From: Eunapius fragilis
Taxonomy: Eukaryota; Porifera; Demospongiae; Spongillida; Spongillidae
Reading direction: 5' to 3'
Length of the DNA: 64,000 nt
Assembly: GCA_963681505.1 (NCBI GenBank)
Contig: OY811984.1
Location: 4,260,858-4,324,857 of the forward strand
Below are positions 1 through 10,732 of the stretch, piece after piece (position 1 is the first letter of the stretch; each line of letters opens with the position of its first letter). The position numbers and the translations under genes were made by a program. A model generated the notes under the pieces. It was not told where the DNA came from. It worked only from the letters and a program-made list of their open reading frames with translations, and searched no databases.

Positions 1-432
1 CAAAGTCCAATGTCAGCACATAGCCGTGTTCATCAATGGGGGTAAGGCGACCATTGTTCAGTGGTACATTAAGGGCCCTAGAGAGGGCCAGGTCCAGGAG
101 GTCCCTATTGTACAGTTCCCTGGAAGGAGAAGGGGGTGCCATAATATAACATATTAGGTGTGCTGGTGTATAATGAATGTGTGTGGAACGTATCAAATCA
201 ATGACACCTCAGCATTTCAAAAAACAAACAAAACCACTACATAATGGCTGTAATACATAACACAACCCACAGCATGGAAGGGATTTTGATTCCTATCTTC
301 TTAAATCGCTCCTTGTCTTGCTCTGGTATCTGGTCTGGATGCAGTGTCATTAAGCCAAAGCTGCCTCCTCCATCTTGGAAGTCATAAATAAGCTGTCATG
401 CAGAAGTAAATGGTGAAGACATCAGGGAAGAA

Positions 433-498
<66 letters not shown>

Positions 499-3400
499 GT
501 GTACATGCATGACAGTTTAAATATTTAGAGTTATGAATACATTTTTATTCTGAACATGCACCAACCTGGTGGTGTGGTTTCAACGACCAGTCCTCTCTGA
601 TTATTGGATCACAGAAGTCACTAACTTCCTTCAACATGGTTTCCATCAAAGTAGATCCTAGCTCACGGGTATCATTGTATGCTTTGGTTTGTGCATTGTA
701 TTCACTAGCTCCACTATTCATGTTGAAGGCAGCACAGGTGTCTAAGAAAGCACATCTGCGCTTCATGTATCTGTTGGCAAACGAGATTAGATTGTAAGAT
801 CACCACAATACAAACAGTGCATACTTGATAAACAGCTTCTGCAAGATCTTGTTTTTCTTCATGTGTTCTGGTGTGTATTCATTGAGAAGAGCCTGACACT
901 CCACTTGCCTAAGGTCATCCTCCACACTGAACTTCACAAGTAACGGGTGTTTTACTCCAAACAACTGGTAACGGTCTTAAGAATAAGCACACAATTACAA
1001 ATGTAGCCACACACAAATGTGATCAGAAAAGACTCACTCTCTTTGTATAGCCTATTGATCTTGTTGCTCTTGTATGCTCTCAGGTACTTGCATACAAGCT
1101 GAACCTCCTCATCAACCACATATGGTGCGGTGGGATGCACAAGGTGGGGGGTTCCTAGGAGTCCAAGAGCAGGAATCTCATCGTAGAAGTTTTTCAGTGA
1201 ATCATCAGGTGACTTTTTATCCATGATTGGAACCTGAGAGAAGAATTTACAAAGCAATCAGACACCACTCAAAACAATTGTTCCTTAACTTCTAGTCCAT
1301 ACTACAACTGAACTACATGTGCATAATTGCATCACTGGACCAAGTTGGCTTTAAGTCTGAATCCACCCTTACTTTATGATTCAAATCTGTGCCCCATTCA
1401 CATCCTGTTATAACCTGGGTACATGTATCTTGCCATTCACATCCTGTTATAACCTGGGTACATGTATCTTGGGACTACCACATTGCTTGGCTGGACAATG
1501 TGAAACAATAAACAGTTCGAACTATTCAGATGGAATTTCAAACTTCAAATGACTTGACAATATCTTATCGGTGTGTTTTAAAGTGATGGTTCAGTTTTTG
1601 TTTTATGTCCCAGCGGAAACTCAAGTGAATACATGTACATAATAACAATAACTTGTTTTTGCATATGCCTACACATTAAGGCTCCACAGGAATTCCTCCT
1701 ACCTCAATGTAGACTGCCCACGAAACCCCACCAGGCAAACGAAAAGAAGTTCCAGAAACCGGGTCTTCCACGTAACCCAATATGAACAGATCAAAGAAGA
1801 ACCAACCAATTTTATTGATCAGTTCCATGTAATTATGCCGTTCCACCTCCTCAACAGATTCCTGGTGATAGAAACAAATGAAATTAAAAATCATCGAAGT
1901 AAGTGTAAATAGAATAAGCATCACATGATTGCTTAAACTAGAATAAGCATCACATGATTGCTTAAACTTACACCAGGCGGAAGCAAAGTAAAATTGAAGA
2001 AGATACCACAGCCCTTCTCATCAATTGGTAGAGTGTTTAGCTTCTTGATAGTATTTAGAACACTGAAGGCTTCACTGATTGTGATGTGCAGGGACTTGGG
2101 GCATTGCTTCAACTGGCTTGTAATGTAGTGGGTCTTGCCATCTCCTAAGCATTGTAACCATGGCAACTAAAAACCATACCTCTTGCACCTAACATTTCCT
2201 CACCTGCGGCACCATACACAATCTGAACACAGGAGAAATCATCAGGGTTAAGTGCTGAGCGCAGACAGGCAATTCTAGCTTGCTCCATGTCCATAGTTGG
2301 TCCAGACCCCTACCAAATAGCGTTGCGTTAAACACACAGCACCAAGTAACCCCCACCCTCTCTCCCAGATAGCGCATGGTGATACCTTGTAGTCCCTCAC
2401 TAATATCCATGGCATCTCTTGCAGCAGGGATGGTGCCGTCTCAACAAAATGGATGCAGGCCATTTCAGAAGCCGAGAATTGCTGCCTGAGGTCAAAGTGC
2501 AACTTCAGGAGGATCTATGAATGTTTAAAAGATGTACACATTAATTAGCGCATGCACAAAGCATAAAAGAAAATCTCCCTACCTCTTGCAGCTGGTACTG
2601 AAGGCTATTCACTTCCAATATCAAGTACTGAAAAGGGTGCCTTGTTGGCCTCTTGGGGTTCAGGAACAGACGTAGCTCCTCCTCTGTTGTTGTGGGATGA
2701 CAGCGGAACACTTCAAAAGGTTCTGGGATTCCTCCAAATATGCTGATGATCAGACGGACAAGCTGGTTTTGGGAAAAGCTACAGCAGGAGTGGAGGATGT
2801 GGGCGGTGGTATGATGGGGGGGACCACCATCAGCTGGTCTCCTCCTCATTGGAGACTGGGCCATCACACCTACAGTCTTGAACAGTTCAGACAGAAAGGC
2901 GCCCACTACATGCATGTGAGTTGAAAGCCCTCTCCTAGGGTCCTGGTACTTTTGCTTGTTATTCTCTAGCATGCTCTAAGGAGACATGACATTGTGTTCA
3001 TTCAAACCACCTGCCATGAATTTATTGTGTTACCTTCACTACATCCTTCAGTTTCTGTCTTGTGGAAGCTTCATTCTGGAACATAAAGCTGACCTCCTGC
3101 ATTACCGCTGTGGCGCTGGGGTTTTGTACAGTTATAAGATGATATAGATGTAGGAGTTTTGGAATACTAAAGTATAGCAGCTGCTCATAGTCAGTACGAA
3201 GCTGTGCCACTTCCTTTTCCCACTGCGACAGTGTCTTGTTGGCTTCTAACACCTGACAAACACAAGCAACCCTTGTTAATGTCCTAATGCATCCCATAAC
3301 GGAACATACCCTCTGATCTGCTTTTGCCCGAGAAACACCACAGGGCAGAACTTGCCCAATGGTTTGCTGCAGGCAGTACTCTGGATGACCAAGTTCTCTC

Positions 3401-6400
3401 AATTTAATGTACACATCCAGGAGCTTCGCTGCCACCTGCACAGAAGGTCAAGTAATGACACAGCTGCTATTCTGGCCATCTAACTTACTTGATTTGAGTA
3501 CAAAAAGCGGTCAAATTGATCCTTAACTGTCGCATCTGCGTCCAAGAATCCCAAACGCCTTACAAAGTCACTGACTAACTCTTCATTCCAGGCATGTTCC
3601 TTGATAGTTTCCTCAACATGGGCATTAGCAGCATCAAGGGGTGACCCCTCCTTTGGCCTGTTTGTGTAGGTGAACTTGAGCATAGCTGTTGCAGAAACTC
3701 CCACAGCAGTGGAAATCAGGGTGAACTGGAAGTAGCCTGTATTCAAAATGCAATCCAGCTCAGTGGCTACACTTTTCAGCGTGTCTCCCTGTGAACAATG
3801 ATGAGAAAGTGGAGGGGTGGGAGAAGGGAGGAGGCAAAGAGAAGAGATAAAGAGAGGTGGTAAGGGGAGAAGGCAGGGGAGGAGGGAGGAGGCAGGGGAG
3901 GAGGGAGGAGGCAGAAGGCACAGGAGATGAAGGCAGGGGAGAGGAAGGAGAAGGCAGGGGAGGAGGGAGAAGATAGCGAGATGAGGGAGAAAACAGGTGG
4001 AGGAGGGCAAAGTCAGGTGGAGGAGGGAGAAGGTATAGGGGTGGAGGAGAAAAGTTCACACCACTACATGTAAATTAGCAATTTTAATAACCTCTGCTCT
4101 GGAGAACCACAGTCGAACCAGATGGATGTTCCTGTTAATTGTTTCCAGCTGCTTGCATCCATCTGACACATCCAGCTTGGCAACCTTTGCCATCAGAGAG
4201 CTGAAGTTTTGTTCCTTATCAGTGAAAGGTGTGATGTACAGAAAGGCAGCATAGAGATGATGGTGCACAGCCTCGTCATACTCCTCGTGTTGGAGATGGG
4301 TGGTGATCAGTTGGTACTGCTGCCTGAACCTAGACTGCCCCGCCTCACCCACAAAACCTTTGTCCATTACTACAAACTGGTGAAAGGCACCACTTTCGGC
4401 AACAGCACGGAAGATATCTAAGAACTTCACACCTTTTCTATCTTGTAGGCACAGGATCCTTCTAACTATGTTCATTTTATCAATGGCAAGGCGAGGAGTG
4501 AGTTTAGATTTGTTTGCCTCCAGGTCCTTTGCTAAAGCTACAAGATCAATGAATGCAGGATCTGAAAGGCAGCCCTGCAGCTTGTACTGATGACAAACGC
4601 TGCTTATAGTTTCAATGTGGCCTCCAAACTGGAATAGCTGCAGCATGCATTTGATCCCCTCCAGGCCTTCTGGGTTCACTGTTTCGTCACCACGGAATGA
4701 GGCAAAGGTCTTCAAAATTTCAAACTCAGCATCAAGGTCAATACTCTTCAGGTCAAGTGACCCATCTGCAACAATGTTGGTGTATGAAACATCTCCCTTG
4801 AGCAGGTCTTTAATAAGATCTAAGGTTTTCTGTATTGCTGTCAACAGGTCTCCGATAGAAACACCATCACCAGCCTTCTCTCTTCCAGAGGACAGCAGCA
4901 TCGGAGAAGGAAGATTAAACATGGATGATTGCTTTCCAGCATTAGCGAACTTCAAGGTCCTTGTCTGAGCATTCTGAAGCTGTAGTTTCAGATACTTATC
5001 AAATATCTCACTTTGGTGATAGAAAAAAACTAGTATGTCCAAGTACTGTATAGAAGTATGGTCCACTTGCTGCAGAAGGGGACCAAGAAATTGGTCCAAA
5101 CCTTGAACCATCTGTTTCACTTGCTGAAGTGTCACACCCTTTGCCAACTGTACTTTCTTCTTTATAGCAACAGGTTGGCGTTTTGGGGCTGAAAACTGCA
5201 ATGACAAAGACAACTGCAGAGATGATTCATCCAATGGTTCTATCTCTGGGCCTTCAGTTCTTTCTTCATCAGGAAAGATAACACAACGATTGATGTCCTT
5301 GAGGATCAGTGGTGGTAGAGTCACACCATACTTTGAAAGCAGCTGAAGAAGTGTGCAACTGCATTGAACAAGAGAACGAAGACATGAAGAGAAAGTGAGC
5401 ACATATAGGGACACATGCAGGGTTATGGGGAAGATGGCGAGTACAGAGTGGTGGGAAATGGTGGTGTACGATGGGGTTGAAAAGGTGAAGGTATCTATGG
5501 TCATAGTACATATAAATGATCAATGACATGCATATGATTTATATTACATTACCTTGCAATTTCAGGGTGATTTTGGATGGAACGCAGCAAGTACATGTTG
5601 AGGTTTTCAACATTGCTAAGATATTCAGTCTGATACTTTTTCACATCATTTAGGAAAATAACCAACGTCTCAGCAGACAGGGCTACTGCCATTCTATTCA
5701 CGTAACTGTAGCTTCTGGCGTATTCAGTAATTTTTTCATATCCGAGTTGCTTCTGGGCAAAGTCACTCTTCCAGGCATTGAGTACACCCTGTGCTGCCTT
5801 GACCCACCTGAAGTAGGTCCTCATGTCATCAGGGGCCTGAACTGGGAGGACAACCTCCTTCAGGATGCAGTCCTGTCCCTTCAGGCCAGCATTAGCGCAG
5901 TGTGCACTGTAGATGCGGCCAAGCTGCTCCACAACACCATAATGATCAGCAATCCAGTGGATGTCTTCGGAGATGCATATCTTGCCACAGCAGGTAGCCA
6001 CAAACCCCCAGCAGAATATGTGCTTAGGTGACAGCTCCTCAGCCCTGGTGCAGAGGATCTCCAGACTGTGGCTCAGGATTGTCTGGACAGGCTTGCTTAG
6101 TGTGCCTTTCAAGGCAACAGCATCAGGCACTAGCTCCTATTGGGAAGGGGGAAGGGGGGGGGGGGGGGGGTGGAGCAAGCAAACAGGTTAAAAATCAGTA
6201 CAAAAGGATGTATAAAAATCAACTTGCCCTTTGGAGAACTCGAAGAATCGTAGATTGGAAGTCATTTTCATTGACAATTGATTCCTGTCAAGTGTACAGG
6301 CAAATTAATACATATTTTGTTGAAACTGACAACAGCAATTAACAGAATACATCTACATTTAATTAAATACCTTACCCAGATCACACTGATATCCTGCAAA

Positions 6401-9400
6401 ACAGCATCACGAATGGAGTACTTCTGAATGTAAGTGCGAAGGAATGTAGAGAACTCCACTGCAGTCCCAACAGTATTGCCATGCTGTTGTAATGGTGGCA
6501 CTTCAAGACCCTCTGCAAATAATTTGCTGACATTGAGATGGAGCAGGTCCAAGATGAAGTCCTTAGCACGCCCCTGCTGCTGGTAGGTGTCACCAACTGA
6601 CTTCAGGAATTCCAGCAAGGTTTTGTGATGCTGTGCCTCAGAATACCTACACAAGAGATACTCTAGTATTGCAGCAATCATGCTATACAACTTGCCTTTC
6701 CACAAACTCAGTAAAAAAGCTACACCATGTAGGGCTGCATATGTGTTCAGTATTTGTTAGTTTATACTTCGCAAGGTAATCCTCTACAAACTGGAAGTGT
6801 ATGAGCAATGGATAACAGAGCGCAGCACTATTGGACAATTACCCATGTTGGCCAAATGAAAAACGCTTTATAGAGTTTGAAAAATGACTCCACAGGCAGT
6901 GTTGCAAAGCTATCCTTAATAGCACATATCACCTGCAAGAGATGTTCAATTGTCACAGGATACCTGCATTCTGAGCAGCTGTCTGCCATCACATTACCTG
7001 TCTCTTAATGTGTTCCCGATACTGCTTGCAGGTGGGACCCACTCCTGTAGACAGGAAGTCCTCCAGCTGGAATACGGCAGTATCACTGGTAACATCAACC
7101 TGTTCAAGGAGAAGTGACAGCCACTGTTTCATCTCTTCATCCATATCGCTGCTTTTCCAGCCCTTTCTCTTGCACAAGTCCAGTGCAGTATTCAAAAAGT
7201 TCAGTCCCTGGATATGACAGACACATGTACGTTAGAATGGTACCACTTTAATGCCAAGGAATTGGCTACATCAAAACAAACTGGCAAGCAACAGCATGCT
7301 GAGGTTAATGCACATAATCTGATAATGTTGCAATGAGACTTGAGTCTTAGCTATGTGTATTACATCATAATGGCTAATCGAAGTCCAGCATATTAGAAGC
7401 AACAATGTTCTCACCTCTTTTAGAACATGAAGAAGGTTGTGGGCTGGGTTGAGTAGACCCAAGGTGTCCTCATAACTCTGACGGAAGCATGCAGAAAAGC
7501 ACAAACGTGGGTGCTTTATGAAATTACGAACAAACTCTTCCTCTGAATTAAAGTGGGACTGAAGGGCATTCAGAAATTCCCTGAGGAAAATACTATTATG
7601 CACAACCATATGCCACATAATAAACAATACTTACACCATCTGATTAAACGGTCGTATGTAGCCATCAGATGCTACTAGTTCTGCCATACGGTTGTTATTA
7701 AATGCATACTCCTGTGGGACACCAAGCAGTACACATAGCTTCATTCCTAGTTCTACGTCACGAAGGGTGTCCACATCTAGAGGAAGCAGGGCCTGGGGCG
7801 TACAGAGAGATTTATGGTGAGTGAAATGAGGAGAGGAGAGAGAATGTGGATGGAGAGTGAGGAGAGAAATGAGAGAGGATAGAGTGTAAGGAGAGAGAGG
7901 AGAGAGAGAGAGAAATGGATGGAGGGTCATACGGTTTTAGTGAAGTGGTCTGTCCAGTAATTTGGAACATCAAGGGCTCCTCTGACAACATGGTACTTCA
8001 TGGCAGAAGATACTACAGACGAAGTTGAATACAAGCAATATTATTTGCAACATGATGGCATCTAAAGTACATACTCCAAAGCATCCTGCAGTGGACATAT
8101 CTGGGAGGTAGGTGCCCCTGGCCAGAGCTCTTGTTCTTAATAGCAAAGGACTGCATCATGAGTTCTATGCAAGCATCCTCAAGCATGGAGAACACGGTAT
8201 ATGTGGCCACACGAGCTTCGTACATGATCTTGAAATCATCACTGAAAAACATTGATACAGTATGCAAAGAACATACATGTACATGTACAGGTAGTAGGAC
8301 TCACAGCTTCAGAAACGCTGCCAGTGTTGTTTGAAGCTTGTCTGTGGGCAGTTTCTCATATTTCTCAATGCAAGTCTGAATGAATAGAGGAAGCTCTTCA
8401 CACTGGTACATGTGCTGTTTCCTACAATGGTGGTTGAGCAGAATATACAGTTGAGCTCTGAATGATTCATTTTAGATAGACTTACTTGTGCACACGATAT
8501 GCCAGTATAATGTAAAAAGGGAAGTCCTTTGCAAATGTTTCGTCCATGTGTTTTAGTAACTTTCTAAACACAGCTCCATCAGTAGTAGGATTCTTTTCAA
8601 CATGGACCTTTCAGTGGGGAGGAGATGGTACAATACTGTCCTGTGGCCCAGCAAGGACTGAGAAAATGAACCATGCCAGTTTTTTTTTCCACTTCCTGGA
8701 CTAATTTAAGACTAACTACCACAGCCTTTTAAAAGCATCGAATTGGCTGTAGGTTTCATATTGCAAGTATTGTCCTGATCATTTTGTAAAGTTGACAACT
8801 AAGGAACATCCACTGCAAACTATCACACTCCAAAGCCTGCACTTACCATCTGCTCATACTGATAGAACAATCCCATCAAACCCTGGAAACGACCCATGTC
8901 TTCTGAAACACACAGTGGGCCGCTGGGACTGAACATAAGGTTCTTCACATCTTCTTTCAGGTCAACCGCAAGCTTTTTGGTACCATGCTTGAACACTGCA
9001 CTCATTCTCAGTGCTAAAAGAAAACATAATTTCGGCAAACAGAAAAAAATAGGAAGTGCAAGCAACTAACCAGAGCGCCTACTGGAAGGTGCATTCCTTA
9101 GTGCAGTGACACGGTCGTTTATGGACTGGTTCAGCTGATCAACTGGCAGGAGGTCTGAAGGTTCAATCCTTGCAACAATGTCCCCGATCTCATGGTGAGT
9201 TAGGTAATCATTGAGATTTTTCCCATCATCAGAAGTGATGATGACCACAGGATACTTGTCCTTCTTGCGTGGCAGGGTGGCCTTGAACTCATCAGCCAGT
9301 TCGTAGTCGTCGTCAGTGTTGATGAAGATAATGGCGACAGCCAAGGATGCCTTGTATTGGACGATGAGGGTGCCCAGGTTTTCACCTGGATGTAGCTGGT

Positions 9401-9707
9401 GGCAAATTATATGCTCACACTCCACACGTTCTAAGCTGAGCATCTTCCAGTCCACTTTTGCACCACGTGCAGTGACGGGACTACGAGCATATATGTACGA
9501 ATAGAATGGCGACTTTTCATTCTTGGATCGAAGCTGAATGCCTGTTATTGTGAGGCAAAGGAGATAGTAAGGGCATAATAAACGCAGAACCCTGTTAAAC
9601 CAACCATGGTAGACTATCTTCTTGTGAACCTTTCTTTTCCCTGTGTCATCAGTGTTAGTTGTTAAATCAGTCAGTGCGCTACTTTGCGAGGTTGCATCAA
9701 AGTCCAT
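1..9707 (-). CDS. RNF213: RNF213-like giant E3 ubiquitin ligase / AAA+ protein, N-terminal part (runs off the left edge)
   Basis: Known RNF213 proteins are cytosolic giants with an N-terminal stalk, dynein-like AAA+ modules and a ubiquitin-ligase region; they act on lipid droplets and intracellular microbes. The ATG is at 9707. Exons read: 9707-9071, 9013-8847, 8607-8486, 8421-8305, 8241-8075, 8012-7933, 7792-7635, 7579-7415, 7207-6998, 6932-6843, 6790-6768, 6646-6376, 6136-5553, 5358-4092, 3788-3489, 3435-3310, 3252-3034, 2975-2583, 2514-2386, 2309-2204, 2144-1972, 1861-1703, 1233-1038, 964-825, 770-566, 392-271, 119-1. Phase closes across all of them, about 2,150 codons. Family recognition rests on the stretch DEEVQLVCKYLRAYKS (exon 1233-1038) and on NNGRLTPIDEHGYVL at the left edge, which I recall as lying just before the first AAA Walker A in RNF213 relatives. 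The AAA core, RING and C terminus are outside the window. The large exon 5358-4092 (422 codons) is helix-rich without a motif I recognise. Another stalk-AAA giant is possible but less likely. Confidence 0.82.
434..498. repeat. (TG)n microsatellite
   Basis: About 65 bases of almost pure TG in the intron between the exons at 770-566 and 392-271 of the RNF213-like gene. Confidence 0.95.
1394..1471. repeat. 39-bp perfect tandem duplication (two copies)
   Basis: The unit starting CCATTCACATCC occupies 1394-1432 and again 1433-1471 without visible change. It lies inside the intron between exons 1861-1703 and 1233-1038. The lack of divergence suggests a recent event. Confidence 0.9.
1911..1968. repeat. 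29-bp tandem duplication next to a splice donor
   Basis: The unit AGAATAAGCATCACATG... is repeated at 1911-1939 and 1940-1968. The second copy ends two or three bases inside the intron from the donor of the exon 2144-1972, so the duplication enlarges the intron without changing the exon. Confidence 0.9.
3795..4062. repeat. Polypurine (GGAGGA/GGCAGGGGA) low-complexity intron
   Basis: The intron between exons 5358-4092 and 3788-3489 is almost entirely purine on the plus strand, made of irregular 12-24-bp GGAGGGAGGAGGCAGGGG-type repeats. On the coding strand it is a long pyrimidine tract leading into the acceptor, so it may act as an oversized polypyrimidine tract (inference). Open frames here, rich in Ser, Pro and Leu, are artefacts. 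Confidence 0.85.
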
Positions 9708-10567
9708 TTTCTAAACTGAAAGGAGGAAGTCATAACACTGATAGACAAGCCTGAAACCACATAACACATCTCGGAAAACCCTCCCTCCCCTTGCCCTATT
9801 CTTTTTCTTAAAGGTATACAGGGCGCACTATAGAGTAGTAGCACTCCCACACGTAGGCCTATTCTGTAGATATTACAGCACGCTTCACACGCACGTACGC
9901 AACAGACACCAGTCCTGGTGATAGAGACAAGATCGTAGACTAGTATAGCTCATACGCTGCTCATATATAAACGAACGCGACCCCTGATTCCACAGTAAGA
10001 CTTAATCTGTCTGGTACACGAGCACACACGCGCACCTATTGGACGCATACCACATTGGCTTCGCTACCTATCCCAGAGATAACGTACATATATATATACA
10101 TATATATTCTATCTCTGATTATGCTATGCTCACCAGTAATTCGCTGCAAAACTTGTTACTCTAAAACTTCCATGCCATCTCAGCGGATTGTCGTACAATT
10201 ACGTCATAACTATTTCGCAACACAAACGTCAGTTATTAATACTATAAATTTTAAAATAACGAGCCGATAAAAATTTATTTTTACAGAGAAACGAGTTTAT
10301 GGTGTACATGTAGGATAATAAAATGTGTTCTTCAGTGGTCGAGATGTTGTCTTTAAAAGGACCGTCATCTGGATTGGCCGACAAGCTTCTGAAGAGCAAG
10401 CTGGCTTTCTCTATTGGAATCATAAATTATGCATATCACATGACTATATATCTACAATAATCCGAGGTTATAAATACCTGGCAACCAACCCACTTCCTTT
10501 GCTTATTTCAAGCAGTCTGTTTACAACAAGGCTACTATTGCACTTCATTCTTCCAAGCAACCTTAAA

Positions 10568-10628
<61 letters not shown>

Positions 10629-10732
10629 TAATGTTGCATGTACGTGTGCATGTGTGTATACATGTTATGCATCTGTGTAAGTGTTGTGTGTGTGTGTGTG
10701 TGTGTGTGTAAGTATTTCAAACCCTTTATTAC
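9708..10732. other. Spacer between RNF213-like start and the HEAT gene
   Basis: This holds the putative RNF213-like promoter and 5' leader, and probably the unresolved 3' end of the HEAT-repeat gene. A possible minus-strand exon lies near 10423-10323, containing LFRSLSANPDDGPF after an acceptor-like CAATAGAG, but I could not fix its phase. A TATATA stretch sits at about 9963. Two TG microsatellites lie at 10573-10626 and 10687-10709. Confidence 0.5.
10573..10709. repeat. (TG)n microsatellites, two blocks
   Basis: Pure TG runs at about 10573-10626 and 10687-10709, separated by a TG-rich degenerate segment. They lie just downstream of the last resolved exon of the HEAT gene. Confidence 0.9.

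Noticed and set aside
3480-4059. Ser/Pro/Leu-rich extensions of an RNF213-like exon
   Set aside because: They read into the polypyrimidine intron; the exon ends at a clean acceptor at 3789-3790.
6150-6171. G-run as another copy of the CAGTGGCGGATCC family
   Set aside because: No inverted ends nearby; it is a simple purine run in an RNF213-like intron next to the acceptor of exon 6136-5553.
9541-9600. Possible 49-59-bp intron inside the first RNF213-like exon
   Set aside because: Removing it would shift the frame; the uninterrupted 637-bp exon leaves the correct phase for the next exon.
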